From: Bacillus sp. IITD106
Lineage (GTDB): Bacteria; Bacillota; Bacilli; Bacillales; Bacillaceae_C
Reading direction: 5' to 3'
Length of the DNA stretch: 64,000 nucleotides
Assembly (NCBI RefSeq): GCF_019459225.1
Contig: NZ_JAIAZY010000001.1
Coordinates: 1-64,000 of the forward strand
A program made the position numbers and the translations under genes. This document shows, one piece after another, positions 7,951 through 17,909 of this stretch; the first letter of the stretch is position 1; each line of letters begins with the position of its first letter. The notes beneath the pieces were generated by a model. The model saw only the letters and a program-made list of their open reading frames with translations. It was not told the DNA's origin and made no database searches.

Positions 7951-10215
7951 TTATTTTTTAGAGTATTTAGCGGTACGTTGATCTTTTATCTTGCCATTCC
8001 AATTGAGTCCAAATGCAAAATCGTAAATATTTCCTTCTGTATCTACATGGCACTCCATGTCATGTGCCACATCCTCCCATTGTTCTTCGACAGTGTTCAT
8101 GTTTGCCGGCATTTGGAAAGGCAAAAGTGCAGAAGGCTCCACAACACCGCTAATGATGTCAAAAATGGCCTGGTCCTGAACACCGAAATGTACAAAAATC
8201 CCATCAACTTCTTTTTCAAATTCTTCCACAACGGTCGGATTTGATGCTAATAATGAAACAATCACAGGCTTTCCGTTCATCTTCTCTTTTGTCTCTAAAA
8301 TCATCGTTAAATCGGTTGTATTCTCCGGAGTGATTGTTTTCCCTTTGTAAGAACGATTTAACACATCCGTTGGTCTGCGGTCACCTGCCAAGCTCACTTC
8401 GCGGGCGAGACCTGCCGTATACGGTCTATATTGAAGGCTGATTGGTACATAGCCATTGCCGCCAGCCTCCAAGTCTTCGTTGGAATATCCTATTCCTGAT
8501 CTTGGATTGGTGATAAATACAAGTGCAACATCCGCTTCATCCGGATTGTCCGTCACCTTGAAGTATTTTTTCACAATGTCCATATTAACTGGATACTCTA
8601 ATCGTTCCGGAGTCGGATTGCCGAACCAATCATGGCTTGCCGCGATAAAGCGTTTAGGAATATAAACAGTCGTATCTTTCGCAAGCGGCAGAACTTGTTC
8701 TTTATTTTTCACCATTACGACCGATTTAAGCTGCGCCTCATATCCCTCCTTCATATAGGATGGATTCCCGACAATCTTGGCACTTTCTTCCGGCTGTAAA
8801 TATGGATTTTCAAACAGCCCTAAGCGAAAGATATTTTTTAACAGACGGACTGCAGATTCTTCGAAACGCTTCCGCATAAATACTTCGCCATGCTCCGCTA
8901 CACCCATTTCGTACGCTTCCAGAACTGGTCCAACTTCATTGTTGCCCCCGAATTGGTCCACGCCTGCCATCAATAGCTTATAATGGCGCTCGGCAACAGA
9001 TAAATGTTCCACACCCCATGGCTTCCCGCTCAGAAATGAGCCCTTATCCTCGGATTCATCGGCTGTAATTAACCAGTCGGTACAAACAACCCCATCATAA
9101 CCATATTTTTTACGTAATAAATCGTTAATCAAGTACTCATTATAGGAGTTTCCGACATTCTCCCCATTCTTCTTATCCTGATCAAGGGAGATCGTGTAGT
9201 ACGGCATAACCGCAGAGGCTTTTCCCGTTTTACCGGAAAGTTTAAACGCCCCTTCCAAAAACGGTTTTAAATGTTCCTCAAAATTGTCGCCAGGATAAAC
9301 GGCATATTTTCCGCTGCCATAATGGGCATCTCTTCCTGCCTCACCCGAGCCACCGCCAGGCCAGTGTTTCACCATCGCATTGACACTGTCATAGCCCCAG
9401 CCTTCACTAATTTCCTTATCTTCTTCCGAGTTTTGGAAGCCATCGATATATGCACGGGCCATATCTGTTGAAAGGTCGGAATCTTCACCAAACGTTCCAT
9501 TGAAACGGAACCAGCGCGGATCAGTAGCAATATCGACTTGTGGCGATAGGGCCGTCGTAATTCCTAATGCACGATATTCCCTGGCTGCAATCTCGCCAAA
9601 TTTCTCGACTACCTTTGGATCAAAGGATGCAGCTAGTCCAAGCGTTTCCGGCCACATCGAAATTTTTCCGCCTGAACCAGCATTGAATTCCGAGCTGGAA
9701 TCAGAGCCATGTCTTGGGTCTGAGCTGTTGTTTGCCGGGATGCCAAGTCCGATGCTTTCAGCCAACGCCTGGACTTCGTTATTCCATTTTGCAGCGACTT
9801 CTGGACTTTCAACGGTCGTTACAAGAATATGTCTCAGATGATCTTTTATTAAAAATTCTTTTTGCTCGTCTGTTAGGTCCCAAGGATTTGCTCCACTCTC
9901 TTCATAAGGCATACCATTATAAGTGCTTGTCATCCAGCCCATGCTTCCAGCAGGGATTGATTGGTGTCTGCTGTAGAGCATTAACCCGGCGATTTGTTCA
10001 ATGGTCATTTTGGAGGCAAGATCCTTTGCCCTCTCCTCCGGTGACAGACGCCAGTCTTCATAGTTATCGATTTTGCCGTCTTTATTTAAGTCTTTAAAGT
10101 AGAGGCCATCTTTTTCAATAATCTGTACACCCGACTTTGAAGAATATCCAAGTGTGGGTCCGCCATTATTTTTTACGTATTTGATTTCAGTGTTTTCTGT
10201 TGTTTGTGTTCCCAT
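7951..10215 (-). CDS. Glycoside hydrolase family 3 (beta-glucosidase/beta-xylosidase type)
   Basis: A 754-residue GH3 enzyme with no signal peptide, so it should cleave imported beta-linked oligosaccharides or glycosides in the cytoplasm. An EF-hand-like loop (DLNKDGKIDNYEDW) lies near residue 45. The TIM-barrel domain carries KHWPGGGSGEAG (about 284-295) and the nucleophile Asp in CTDWLITADE (about residue 380). A C-terminal alpha/beta domain follows (AQLKSVVMVKNKEQVLPLAK). The start is ATG at 10215, nine bases after GGAG; a TTG at 10230 lies too close to the binding site. It follows the MFS gene by 80 bp and both probably form one transcript. Substrate preference between glucose, xylose or other units is not decidable from sequence. 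Confidence 0.88.
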   Translation of the reverse strand: MGTQTTENTEIKYVKNNGGPTLGYSSKSGVQIIEKDGLYFKDLNKDGKIDNYEDWRLSPEERAKDLASKMTIEQIAGLMLYSRHQSIPAGSMGWMTSTYNGMPYEESGANPWDLTDEQKEFLIKDHLRHILVTTVESPEVAAKWNNEVQALAESIGLGIPANNSSDPRHGSDSSSEFNAGSGGKISMWPETLGLAASFDPKVVEKFGEIAAREYRALGITTALSPQVDIATDPRWFRFNGTFGEDSDLSTDMARAYIDGFQNSEEDKEISEGWGYDSVNAMVKHWPGGGSGEAGRDAHYGSGKYAVYPGDNFEEHLKPFLEGAFKLSGKTGKASAVMPYYTISLDQDKKNGENVGNSYNEYLINDLLRKKYGYDGVVCTDWLITADESEDKGSFLSGKPWGVEHLSVAERHYKLLMAGVDQFGGNNEVGPVLEAYEMGVAEHGEVFMRKRFEESAVRLLKNIFRLGLFENPYLQPEESAKIVGNPSYMKEGYEAQLKSVVMVKNKEQVLPLAKDTTVYIPKRFIAASHDWFGNPTPERLEYPVNMDIVKKYFKVTDNPDEADVALVFITNPRSGIGYSNEDLEAGGNGYVPISLQYRPYTAGLAREVSLAGDRRPTDVLNRSYKGKTITPENTTDLTMILETKEKMNGKPVIVSLLASNPTVVEEFEKEVDGIFVHFGVQDQAIFDIISGVVEPSALLPFQMPANMNTVEEQWEDVAHDMECHVDTEGNIYDFAFGLNWNGKIKDQRTAKYSKK

Positions 10216-10295
10216 GATCCGATTCTCCAACTCCCTTTTTTTAGTTTAAAAAACAGCTGGGTAAGAAGTTCTTGCTGTCCTGCATAAACTTTTTC

Positions 10296-11582
10296 TTAAT
10301 TTGCTTCAGGAAGGAGCTCTATTGTTTCCCCTTTATGTTCTCCAACCTCTGGCAGTGGTTTTAGTGCTAACATCGCTAATACGACAAATACAGCTAAAGC
10401 CAAGAAGAAGAAAGTCCAGCCGCCAATACCTAGCAAAAGCGGTGCAATAGCCGGCACGATTGATTGAGGCAGCGCATTGGCTACGTTCATTAATCCAAAG
10501 TCTTTCGCTGCATCTTCTTTATTCGGTAATATGCGGGATACGAGTGCCATATCTACGGATGTGAAACAGCCCAAACCGATTCCTAAAAAGACAGATGCAA
10601 TGATTGCCCCCATGTAAGATGGAACAAACGTGAACGTCAACAAACCAACTAGAATGATAAACGCTGAACCATATAGGAAAGGTTTTTGCTTTTTAACTTT
10701 ATCTGATAAAACCCCGCCTAAACTACTTGCGATTGCAGTAGCTGCCAAAGCAATAAGATTGATCGTTCCAACACTTGTTGTCGCCTTGGCTTCTGTAAAG
10801 CCCAATCGGTTCACAAGCATAACAGTAAGGTAAAGGCTTGCACAATATCCCATCATTAATAAAAACTTAGAAGCGATCGCCCATGAAAACTCTGGGAACT
10901 TCTTAGGGCTTGGATAAATTTTAGTGATTTTTTTACTAAGAGAAACATTTTCTTTTGCCGCTTTCTCCATTTGCACTTTACCGTCACGAATTATAAATAA
11001 ACTAATCACTGGACCAATGACCCCGATAACAGTAATGAGCAGCCATTTCGTAAAGGTAGTAGCATGAGGCATACTCATCATGATTACCATACCTAGCCCT
11101 ATACCAATCGGCATTCCCAATCCCATCAAACCGGAAATGGTTCCTTGTTTTTCTACTGCAACTTGGTCAGGTATTAATGCTGTATAAGCTGCCATTCCAA
11201 AGTTGAAGAAAAGCTGCGCAACACACCAGCCAATGATTACTTGCCAAATCTGGGTCGCCATTCCAATCCATAATAATGCAGCACAGCCAACTAATGGACC
11301 GATAAGAATCCAAGTACGGCGTCTGCCAAACGAAATATTTGTCCGGTCACTAACCGCCCCGCCTAATGGATTACCGATTAAAGCGAAGAAGGCCCCTATA
11401 CCTGCCACCAAGCCGTAGGAAGCGGTGTATCCATTCGGGTCAATTTCCATCATTTTAAAAGTTAACAGCATAATTGCTGGTGTCATCAAACCTACCATCA
11501 TACAGGCGTATCCGAACATAACCCCGAAGGTTAATCTGCCAAATGGCGTTTTCACTTGACCTTTCAATGTATTGCTAGCCAT
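10296..11582 (-). CDS. MFS sugar/glycoside transporter
   Basis: A 428-residue major facilitator with twelve predicted membrane segments. The conserved loop between segments 2 and 3 reads [16 protein letters not shown], and the equivalent repeat [13 protein letters not shown] lies in the second half. The start ATG at 11582 follows AGGAGGAATTATA. Gene order with a GH3 enzyme and an AraC-GH39 regulator suggests uptake of a beta-glycoside or xylo-oligosaccharide by proton or cation symport. A cre-like site lies 36 bp upstream and a terminator-like hairpin lies upstream of that, so it may have its own promoter. Members of this group have also been seen with other carbohydrates. Confidence 0.85.
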   Translation of the reverse strand: MASNTLKGQVKTPFGRLTFGVMFGYACMMVGLMTPAIMLLTFKMMEIDPNGYTASYGLVAGIGAFFALIGNPLGGAVSDRTNISFGRRRTWILIGPLVGCAALLWIGMATQIWQVIIGWCVAQLFFNFGMAAYTALIPDQVAVEKQGTISGLMGLGMPIGIGLGMVIMMSMPHATTFTKWLLITVIGVIGPVISLFIIRDGKVQMEKAAKENVSLSKKITKIYPSPKKFPEFSWAIASKFLLMMGYCASLYLTVMLVNRLGFTEAKATTSVGTINLIALAATAIASSLGGVLSDKVKKQKPFLYGSAFIILVGLLTFTFVPSYMGAIIASVFLGIGLGCFTSVDMALVSRILPNKEDAAKDFGLMNVANALPQSIVPAIAPLLLGIGGWTFFFLALAVFVVLAMLALKPLPEVGEHKGETIELLPEAN

Positions 11583-11617
11583 TATAATTCCTCCTATATC
11601 TATGGTGAATTCCATGA

Positions 11618-11631
11618 TGAAAGTGATTACA
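11618..11631. promoter_or_regulatory. cre-like site (CcpA) before the MFS gene
   Basis: TGAAAGTGATTACA matches the cre consensus TGNAANCGNWNNCA except for T in place of the central C. Its position close before a sugar transporter fits carbon catabolite control. Not tested. Confidence 0.4.
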
Positions 11632-11641
11632 TGCTAATTAT

Positions 11642-11673
11642 ATAAAAACAGCCTGTCCTAAGACAGGCTGTGA
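11642..11673 (-). terminator. Terminator between the AraC-GH39 gene and the MFS gene
   Basis: A perfect ten-pair stem ACAGCCTGTC/GACAGGCTGT with a four-base loop, followed on the minus strand by TTTTTATA. It lies 90 bp past the AraC-GH39 stop, so the regulator is probably transcribed separately from the transporter and enzyme. Confidence 0.85.
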
Positions 11674-11759
11674 TTTAACTTCATTCATAGTCATATTTAA
11701 TATTTTGGTAGGCGCTTTCACATTTTTACAAAATAGCATGTTAAATATGACCTATGTTT

Positions 11760-14291
11760 TTAAAATAACGGCCACAACTCGAGAAGAGCTACCTCATGTG
11801 ATTCCAATGTGGATACGTACGTCCATTCACCATCAATTTGTTGATAATGAATCGATCTTTGCGGTTTGGAGACTGCTTTTAAATAGGCAATATCCTCTTC
11901 CGTTAAGGCTTTCGGCGCCCCCATTTCTACCCACTTGTCATAACTGCTCCCGTTTTGCCGGCTAATAACGGTTTTGACCATTTTGTATTTTCCACTAGGA
12001 ATGTCCGTTAAACCAATTTCCATTTTTAATGTTTTATGATCCTTAAATCCATTATATCGGTTCGTCTCATTAATAAAAGATGTATCCCCCATCGCATATA
12101 GATCATCAAAATGACAATAATGATAGGTTAGAATTTGATAGCCACCACCACCTGATGTGACCACATAGCCTTTATCCTTCGTGATTAGCTCGTCTCCCAA
12201 TTTCGCCAATAATTCATAAGCAAACATCCCTGCTTTCGGTATTCCATTTTGGGCGATGATTCCGAGGCCGCCGTGGAAAATGTCGGGAGAAGCTGCCGTT
12301 TCCTCAATATTATCGCTTAGAACCCAATAACCGAAACCGTCAATACGATCTAGGTTTTCCACTATATTTTTCACAATATAAGCAGCTTTATAAAGCGTAT
12401 CATTTGTCAAATCACGATGATACGTTGTTGAATTCCATTCAGTAAGATAAATCTCCAATTCCCCTAACCCAGCTTCCGCGAGCATCTTCTTCTCATTTTC
12501 TAATGCATCCGCTAACAGGTCCGGGTTGGGAGAAATACCGATAAATTCAATTAATGCTTGATCATAAGCCTTTATAAGGAAGGCAGGAGCTTGATTTTCC
12601 TGATCCATTGTGTGACAAATGAGTTCATGTGGATAAAAATGAACGGGAATAAAATCCGGCAGACAATTGTGTTCCCTGCAATATGTAAAAAAATCCTCTT
12701 GATAAAGGGGTGAGGAAATCGTTATGATTCGTCCTGGTGCCCCAATTTGTAAATTTCGCGAAACCAACTTAATTGTTTCATAGGTCCTTCTGTAAAAATC
12801 AAGATACTCTGCAACAGTTCCAGACCAAAAAATATGAAGTTCCGGTTCATTCCAAAATTCAAATTTCCAGCTTTCCACTTCCCTCAGTCCATAGCGGTTT
12901 AGACAATGCCGAATAAAACGATCCACCAATTTACACCAGCGATCAAGGGATTTAGGTGGACTTATATAGCTTTTTTTATAAAACACTGTCTTACTTTTAT
13001 CTGAAGCAAGATCAGATGGCATAAAGCCTAATTCGACAAAAGGTTTTAATCCGATGGATAGCAGAAAATCAAATAACTGATCGACTAAGCGAAAATTGAA
13101 GATCGGATTTTCCTCATCATCCTCATAATACACCATCATCGCATCATCAAAAATGCCGTGAAACCGCAAATAGCGGAAAGGGCATTTTTGTTGAAGGTAG
13201 CGTATTTGATCCTGCACGTCCCGGTGTAATCCTTCCTTTGCCTTGCCAATGGTAATCAGGTTTTTCCACGTGTGTTTGATTTTTTGGGTCTTACGGGCCA
13301 TATCAACCATAACATTTTTCGTTTCAATACTTGGTACATCTGGAACCTCAAATAAAGTGCTTCGATTTAAATACTGACTTATGATTCCCAAGGCGCTGGA
13401 TTGATTAAAGGCTAAATAATTGAATGATAATTTATCGGCGTTCTTCACGTTCACCTTTGGCTGGTATTGCTTCCGATATTCATTCGGAGTAACATGATAT
13501 TTTTCTTTAAAGGCGGTGTAGAAGGATTTCATAGTAGAAAACCCATGAAAACTTGCAATCTCCGCAATTGGTTTTTCCCTATTATGTAAAAGATCTTCAA
13601 CAGCATTTTTTAAGCGAATGCTGGTTACATAACTTGTGAAGTTTAATCCGATATTTTCCTTGAAAAATTTTGATAAATAAGGGAGAGACAAAAATTCTCT
13701 TTCAGCAATTGTCTGCAGTGTGATCGGTTCTTGGTAGTGCTCGTCAATATACGTTATGATTCTAAGCATCCGCTCCATATTCTTTTCATTAATGATGCCC
13801 TCAGGAGCGGATATTTTAAATTGTTTCAGCAAAATGGCAAATAACTTAAGCATCCTGGCGGCCATTTCCAGTTCATATGCTTCATCTTTTTTATATTTCA
13901 CCTGTACCATTTCCGCCAAAAGTCTGCGAATAATGAATAAAATAGGTTTTTTTTCTTGGGGCAGAGGTCCTCCTGAAAACACATCAAAATTAACGTTTTC
14001 AATACCTTTTACATTCTCTTTCAAATACGCAATGGGGATCTGAAACGTAGCAATAATATTTTGATCGATGCCAATAACCTCATGAATATGTCCGAAATTG
14101 ATTAGCAGAACATCCCCTTCAGAAATGGCATATTTATCATGGTTGATTGTCACTTCCAGATTACCTTTTAACACGAAGATGATCTCAATGCTGTTGTGCC
14201 AATGATTAGGAACATAATTAACATTATGGAGTGTAACATCAAAAGGCAAATTGGGATCCGTTTCCACTCGCTCGAAGACCGAATTTTTCAC
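11760..14291 (-). CDS. AraC-type regulator fused to a GH39 glycosidase-like domain
   Basis: An 843-residue fusion. Residues about 1-110 form a cupin sensor (VNYVPNHWHNSIEIIFVLKG). Residues about 180-280 are the AraC double helix-turn-helix (LQTIAEREFLSLPYLSKFF; IAEIASFHGFSTMKSFYTAF). From about residue 300 to the end it resembles GH39 beta-xylosidase, with the acid/base Glu482 in FWNEPEL and the nucleophile Glu618 in YLTEWNST. Both catalytic residues are kept. The start is GTG at 14291, eight bases after GGAGG; the ATG at 14324 has no binding site. No signal peptide, so it is cytosolic. It is divergent from the aldolase gene and upstream of the MFS-GH3 pair, which it probably controls. Such fusions occur in Firmicutes; whether the domain cuts or only senses sugars is open. 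Confidence 0.88.
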   Translation of the reverse strand: MKNSVFERVETDPNLPFDVTLHNVNYVPNHWHNSIEIIFVLKGNLEVTINHDKYAISEGDVLLINFGHIHEVIGIDQNIIATFQIPIAYLKENVKGIENVNFDVFSGGPLPQEKKPILFIIRRLLAEMVQVKYKKDEAYELEMAARMLKLFAILLKQFKISAPEGIINEKNMERMLRIITYIDEHYQEPITLQTIAEREFLSLPYLSKFFKENIGLNFTSYVTSIRLKNAVEDLLHNREKPIAEIASFHGFSTMKSFYTAFKEKYHVTPNEYRKQYQPKVNVKNADKLSFNYLAFNQSSALGIISQYLNRSTLFEVPDVPSIETKNVMVDMARKTQKIKHTWKNLITIGKAKEGLHRDVQDQIRYLQQKCPFRYLRFHGIFDDAMMVYYEDDEENPIFNFRLVDQLFDFLLSIGLKPFVELGFMPSDLASDKSKTVFYKKSYISPPKSLDRWCKLVDRFIRHCLNRYGLREVESWKFEFWNEPELHIFWSGTVAEYLDFYRRTYETIKLVSRNLQIGAPGRIITISSPLYQEDFFTYCREHNCLPDFIPVHFYPHELICHTMDQENQAPAFLIKAYDQALIEFIGISPNPDLLADALENEKKMLAEAGLGELEIYLTEWNSTTYHRDLTNDTLYKAAYIVKNIVENLDRIDGFGYWVLSDNIEETAASPDIFHGGLGIIAQNGIPKAGMFAYELLAKLGDELITKDKGYVVTSGGGGYQILTYHYCHFDDLYAMGDTSFINETNRYNGFKDHKTLKMEIGLTDIPSGKYKMVKTVISRQNGSSYDKWVEMGAPKALTEEDIAYLKAVSKPQRSIHYQQIDGEWTYVSTLESHEVALLELWPLF

Positions 14292-14410
14292 TTTCTCACC
14301 CTCCGGTTGTAATTGTGGCTCCATTTACCAATCCTACCACTTCTTTTATTATGTCACAAAATAACCTAGCAGGTGCAAATCACATGATTACTACCATCAA
14401 CCTCATTAGT

Positions 14411-14419
14411 GCTATAATG
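14411..14419 (+). promoter_or_regulatory. Extended -10 promoter for the aldolase gene
   Basis: TGCTATAATG at 14410-14419 contains a perfect TATAAT with the TGN extension, 47 bp before the aldolase start. No good -35 element is seen. The 174-bp divergent region should also hold the promoter for the AraC-GH39 gene. Confidence 0.5.
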
Positions 14420-14465
14420 CAATTACTTCAACATAGTTAGGCACAATGAAGAGAAGGAGTGGAAG

Positions 14466-15353
14466 ATGATGCAACAAAATCAATTTGAGAGAATCAAAAA
14501 TGGAAAAGGTTTTATTGCAGCACTTGACCAAAGTGGTGGAAGTACTCCTAAAGCACTGGCTGCTTATGGTATTTTAGACAATGAATATTCCAATGAGGAT
14601 GAGATGTTCAAATTGGTACATGACATGCGGACAAGAATCATCACATCACCCGCCTTTGACTCAAGTAAAATTTTGGGTGCTATCCTATTTGAGGAAACGG
14701 TGAATCGCAAAATAGAAGGAAAGTATACAGGCGATTATCTAGCTGAAGTGAAAGGCATTGTACCTTTTTTAAAAGTGGATAAAGGACTTGCCGAGGAAGA
14801 AAATGGCGTGCAAATGATGAAACCAATCACGGATTTGGAAGAGACGTTGAAACTTGCGAATGAACGTCATATATTTGGCACAAAAATGCGTTCCGTTATA
14901 AAAGAAGCGAATCCATCAGGAATTCGGGATGTTGTTGATCAACAATTCGAGGTTGCCAAAAAGATTATACATGCAGGCCTGATTCCCATCGTTGAACCGG
15001 AAGTGGATATTAATAGCCCAGAAAAAGAAAAATGTGAGGAATTACTAAAAGCTGAAATTCTAAAGCATCTTAATACCTTAGGTGAAAATGAATTTGTCAT
15101 GTTAAAATTAACGATTCCTACACAAGCAAACATGTACAAAGAGCTTATCGATCATCCAAAGGTTGTTCGTGTCGTTGCACTTTCCGGGGGCTACTCCAGA
15201 GATGAAGCAAATGAAAAGCTAAAAGAGAATGATGGCTTAATCGCCAGCTTCTCAAGGGCATTAAGCCAAGATTTGAAAGTCAGCCAAACAGATGAGGAAT
15301 TTAACGCTGCACTTTCCAAAGCAGTCAACTCTATTTACGAGGCTTCCATATAA
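14466..15353 (+). CDS. fda: Class I fructose-1,6-bisphosphate aldolase
   Basis: A 295-residue class I (Schiff-base) aldolase of the bacterial FdaB type, cleaving fructose 1,6-bisphosphate to dihydroxyacetone phosphate and glyceraldehyde 3-phosphate. Visible motifs are [16 protein letters not shown] near the start, [22 protein letters not shown], and the lysine-bearing strand [11 protein letters not shown] about residue 215. AAGGAG precedes ATG at 14466; the next ATG at 14469 is equally possible. Bacillaceae usually carry a class II enzyme, so this is likely a second aldolase used with sugar catabolism. It is divergent from the AraC-GH39 gene. The gene is complete. Confidence 0.9.
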   Translation: MMQQNQFERIKNGKGFIAALDQSGGSTPKALAAYGILDNEYSNEDEMFKLVHDMRTRIITSPAFDSSKILGAILFEETVNRKIEGKYTGDYLAEVKGIVPFLKVDKGLAEEENGVQMMKPITDLEETLKLANERHIFGTKMRSVIKEANPSGIRDVVDQQFEVAKKIIHAGLIPIVEPEVDINSPEKEKCEELLKAEILKHLNTLGENEFVMLKLTIPTQANMYKELIDHPKVVRVVALSGGYSRDEANEKLKENDGLIASFSRALSQDLKVSQTDEEFNAALSKAVNSIYEASI

Positions 15354-15439
15354 GAAATGCGGAAGGCGCCTGGAGCTAGGCAGGACGAACAATTGTCCCG
15401 TAATAATTCTAAGTAAAAATTTATGCTTCTTTAACAATA

Positions 15440-15492
15440 AGAAATCCGCCTGCCATTCTTTAATACTGTGATGACAGGCGCTTATATTTTTA
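15440..15492. terminator. Bidirectional terminator between aldolase and response regulator
   Basis: CGCCTG...CAGGCG with an imperfect extension (15447-15480) lies between two convergent genes, with TTATATTTTT on one side and A-rich sequence on the other. Confidence 0.75.
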
Positions 15493-16056
15493 AAACCGGA
15501 TTTTATTCCGAATGCTTTTGATTTGGCTCTTAATGGTGTTTAAAGATTTAAATAATTTTTCTGCAATTTGAGTGTTATTTAATCCTTGCTTTCTCAGTTG
15601 ATACACTTGCCGTTCCATTGGTGTTAATACCGATAAGCGTAGTTCAGCACGAAGGACTTCAGCTATGTCAGCATGGAAAGTGGATTTGCCTTGGTAGGCT
15701 TCACGGATAGAGGTTACGAGATGGGCGTAGTTGGACTTTGGAATATAGTTCGTTGCCCCTTTGCGAAAACTTTCGACAATAATTTCTGGTTCTTGAAATG
15801 AGGTAAGCATGATTACTTTTGTTTCAACATTTGTAAGACGGTCGATTAATTGGGTAGCATCAATGCCGTCCAATAGATTTTCGGATAAATTAATATCCAT
15901 CAGTACAATATCTACATCCTGCTCCTGAATGATTAAAAGCGCTTCTTCCTTACTGGCTGCCGCCGACACAACCGTGATATCCGCTTCCTCATTTAAGTCT
16001 TTTCTTAACTGTTCCCGCCAGAACGGGTCATCGTCCACAATCAGGACACGAATCAT
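15490..16056 (-). CDS. Response regulator, NarL/LuxR family
   Basis: A 188-residue response regulator. The receiver domain (1-120) has the acidic pair in VLIVDDDPFW, the phospho-acceptor Asp in IVLMDINLSEN (about residue 54) and the Lys in NYIPKSNY. The C-terminal helix-turn-helix (LTPMERQVYQLRKQGLNNTQ, EKLFKSLNTIKSQIK) is of the NarL/LuxR type. It overlaps the kinase gene by four bases (ATGA), so the two are translated together. The target genes and signal are unknown. Confidence 0.88.
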   Translation of the reverse strand: MIRVLIVDDDPFWREQLRKDLNEEADITVVSAAASKEEALLIIQEQDVDIVLMDINLSENLLDGIDATQLIDRLTNVETKVIMLTSFQEPEIIVESFRKGATNYIPKSNYAHLVTSIREAYQGKSTFHADIAEVLRAELRLSVLTPMERQVYQLRKQGLNNTQIAEKLFKSLNTIKSQIKSIRNKIRF

Positions 16057-17525
16057 CCAATCTCCTCCTCTACAAAACTACTTCTTGGAAAACTTATTGA
16101 AAATGTTGTTCCTTGATTGATTTCGGAATGAGCGATTTTAAGTGTGCCGGAATGCTTACGAATGACCGAATGGGAATAGCTTAGACCGAGACCATAGTGG
16201 TTCGCGTTGTTTTTAGTGGTGTAAAATGGTTCAAATATTTTAGAAAATTGCTCCTTTGGAATTCCTTTACCATTATCCTGAATTTCAATAGTTACGTTGC
16301 GCTTGCTTAATATCATTCTAATGATTAATACTCCTTCGCATGGTTTCATTGCGTCAACGGCATTAATACAAAGATTGAGAAGCGCTTCCTGCAAATGAGT
16401 CGGATCGCAAATCACTGTAACATCCCGATCGAATTCCTCTATTTTTTGAATTTGCTTTTTTTCCAAATAAACATCCGCGCGGTTCATCACTTCTTTTAGA
16501 ATTGCATGCAGCGACTTTTTCGTTTTAATGAGATAAATTTCCCCTGTCTTATCTTGAATTCTGTTGATCATTTGCTGCAAATGATTAGTGACCTGCTGCA
16601 TTCGGTCAAGGTGTTCCTCAATTTGATTAATATCATTTTTCGGGAGTCTGTCTCTGATTCTCTCCCTTAAATAATCTATTTTTCCGATTTCATTCTTAAT
16701 CGTATGGTTAAGAATTGCTGTCCCGGATTTTATAGCCGTTATCGAGCTATCCAGACGCTGCTTCTCAATATACAGTTTGATTCCAAACATACCGTACTTG
16801 CTTGCTAAAAAAACAAAAAGAAAAATCATTAAAAACGCAATGGAGTTAAAATAATCATGTGGGCCATGAATCTGTAACACACTACTTTCAAACTTAGGAA
16901 GCTCGATTCCATCATTCGTTGTTTTGTTATGAATATAAAAGAAAAAGAGATTCAACAACAAGGATATCGTTCCTGCGATGAATGTTCGTTTTCTGTTGAG
17001 ATGAATATAGCCATCGTTCTTCTTCCCCATCATAATGCCGATAAAAAGAATCAAGATTAAAAGACAGCCGGCAGCATACAGCCAAAACCAATTGAAATTT
17101 TGGTAAAGGGAAGGAATGGTTTGGAAAAAAAGAATAAAAAAGACCGCCCCGATTGACCTGGAGATGACATCCGGAAATACAATCCAACCTATCAAAATGA
17201 TAAAGGGAAATAACACGACAAACGAATAGTAGACAATAAATATAAACAGTTGAAGCTCCTCAATCAAAATGGTGGGATATGAAGTAGCATGTAAATAGGG
17301 AAGCGTGAAAACTTGAAAGACGCTTGTTAAACGCTGCAATGCGATAAGAATTAGACAGGCACTCATCCAGCGGAAAAATAAATTTTCTTCACTTTTACGC
17401 CATAACATGAATGTAGAATACAAAAGAATGGAAATTTCTATGAAACGAAATAACATCGGCCATCCCCCTTGATTCGATCCATCTTCATTGAACATCCACA
17501 TATATAGGGGGTGAAAAAAGTTCAT
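16053..17525 (-). CDS. Membrane sensor histidine kinase
   Basis: A 490-residue sensor kinase. About eight hydrophobic segments fill residues 20-260, without a recognised extracellular ligand domain. The phospho-acceptor region is ILNHTIKNEIGKIDYLRERI (about residue 285), followed by a coiled helix and the ATPase domain with N box LLNLCINAVDAM, G1 DNGKGIPKEQF and G2 YGLGLSYSH. GGGAGG lies directly against the first ATG at 17525, which is too close for ideal spacing, so the start could lie a few codons inside. It is paired with the response regulator at 15490. The stimulus is not known. Confidence 0.85.
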   Translation of the reverse strand: MNFFHPLYMWMFNEDGSNQGGWPMLFRFIEISILLYSTFMLWRKSEENLFFRWMSACLILIALQRLTSVFQVFTLPYLHATSYPTILIEELQLFIFIVYYSFVVLFPFIILIGWIVFPDVISRSIGAVFFILFFQTIPSLYQNFNWFWLYAAGCLLILILFIGIMMGKKNDGYIHLNRKRTFIAGTISLLLNLFFFYIHNKTTNDGIELPKFESSVLQIHGPHDYFNSIAFLMIFLFVFLASKYGMFGIKLYIEKQRLDSSITAIKSGTAILNHTIKNEIGKIDYLRERIRDRLPKNDINQIEEHLDRMQQVTNHLQQMINRIQDKTGEIYLIKTKKSLHAILKEVMNRADVYLEKKQIQKIEEFDRDVTVICDPTHLQEALLNLCINAVDAMKPCEGVLIIRMILSKRNVTIEIQDNGKGIPKEQFSKIFEPFYTTKNNANHYGLGLSYSHSVIRKHSGTLKIAHSEINQGTTFSISFPRSSFVEEEIG

Positions 17526-17627
17526 CCTCCCGCGTTCTTTACCTGCAAGTTATAATCCAATTAAAAGGATTGAAAGTCTTGAACAATGGTGACTGGCCAA
17601 GTAGTCTTGTTTTTTCCTCATTAATAT

Positions 17628-17843
17628 GCATGTTCAAAAAGGAGGATAAAAAGGACCAAGTCGGCTAAAAGCGCTGACGTCCTGTCAGCAACGCCGACAC
17701 TAGCACGTCCTGTGCGTCGGAATTTCGAGGCGGCGCAGTTTTGAGCAGCGGAATGTATGCTTCTATATACATGAGCAGCGGAGAAACAAGCCAACGAAGA
17801 AATTCGAAGTGTCATTTTTACCGGACTTTTTGAACATCCTCTT
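17628..17843. repeat. MITE-like palindromic intergenic element
   Basis: About 210 bp bounded by imperfect terminal inverted repeats. The left end reads ATGTTCAAAAAGGAGG (17630); the right end reads CTTTTTGAACATCC (17826), its complement. The inside is GC-rich compared with its surroundings, with internal CGTCCTGT motifs at about 17679 and 17705. I recall similar text in other Bacillaceae intergenic regions, but this needs a search. It fills the gap between the kinase and the membrane protein gene. Confidence 0.5.
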
Positions 17844-17909
17844 AAAATATTTATAGTTCTATTGTTCTATGTAAATACCGTTCATTCCTTTAAAAGGAGG
17901 GATTTTTTT

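Noticed and set aside
9500-10097. Long plus-strand frames within the GH3 gene
   Set aside because: Shadows of a clearly coding gene; no start signals.
15361-15405. GC-rich stretch after the aldolase gene as a repeat element
   Set aside because: It reminds me of dispersed Bacillus intergenic text, but only one copy is in the window and no structure supports it.
17621-17815. 64-codon frame in the MITE-like element
   Set aside because: No binding site, composition typical of GC-rich noncoding repeat, and it covers the inverted-repeat element.
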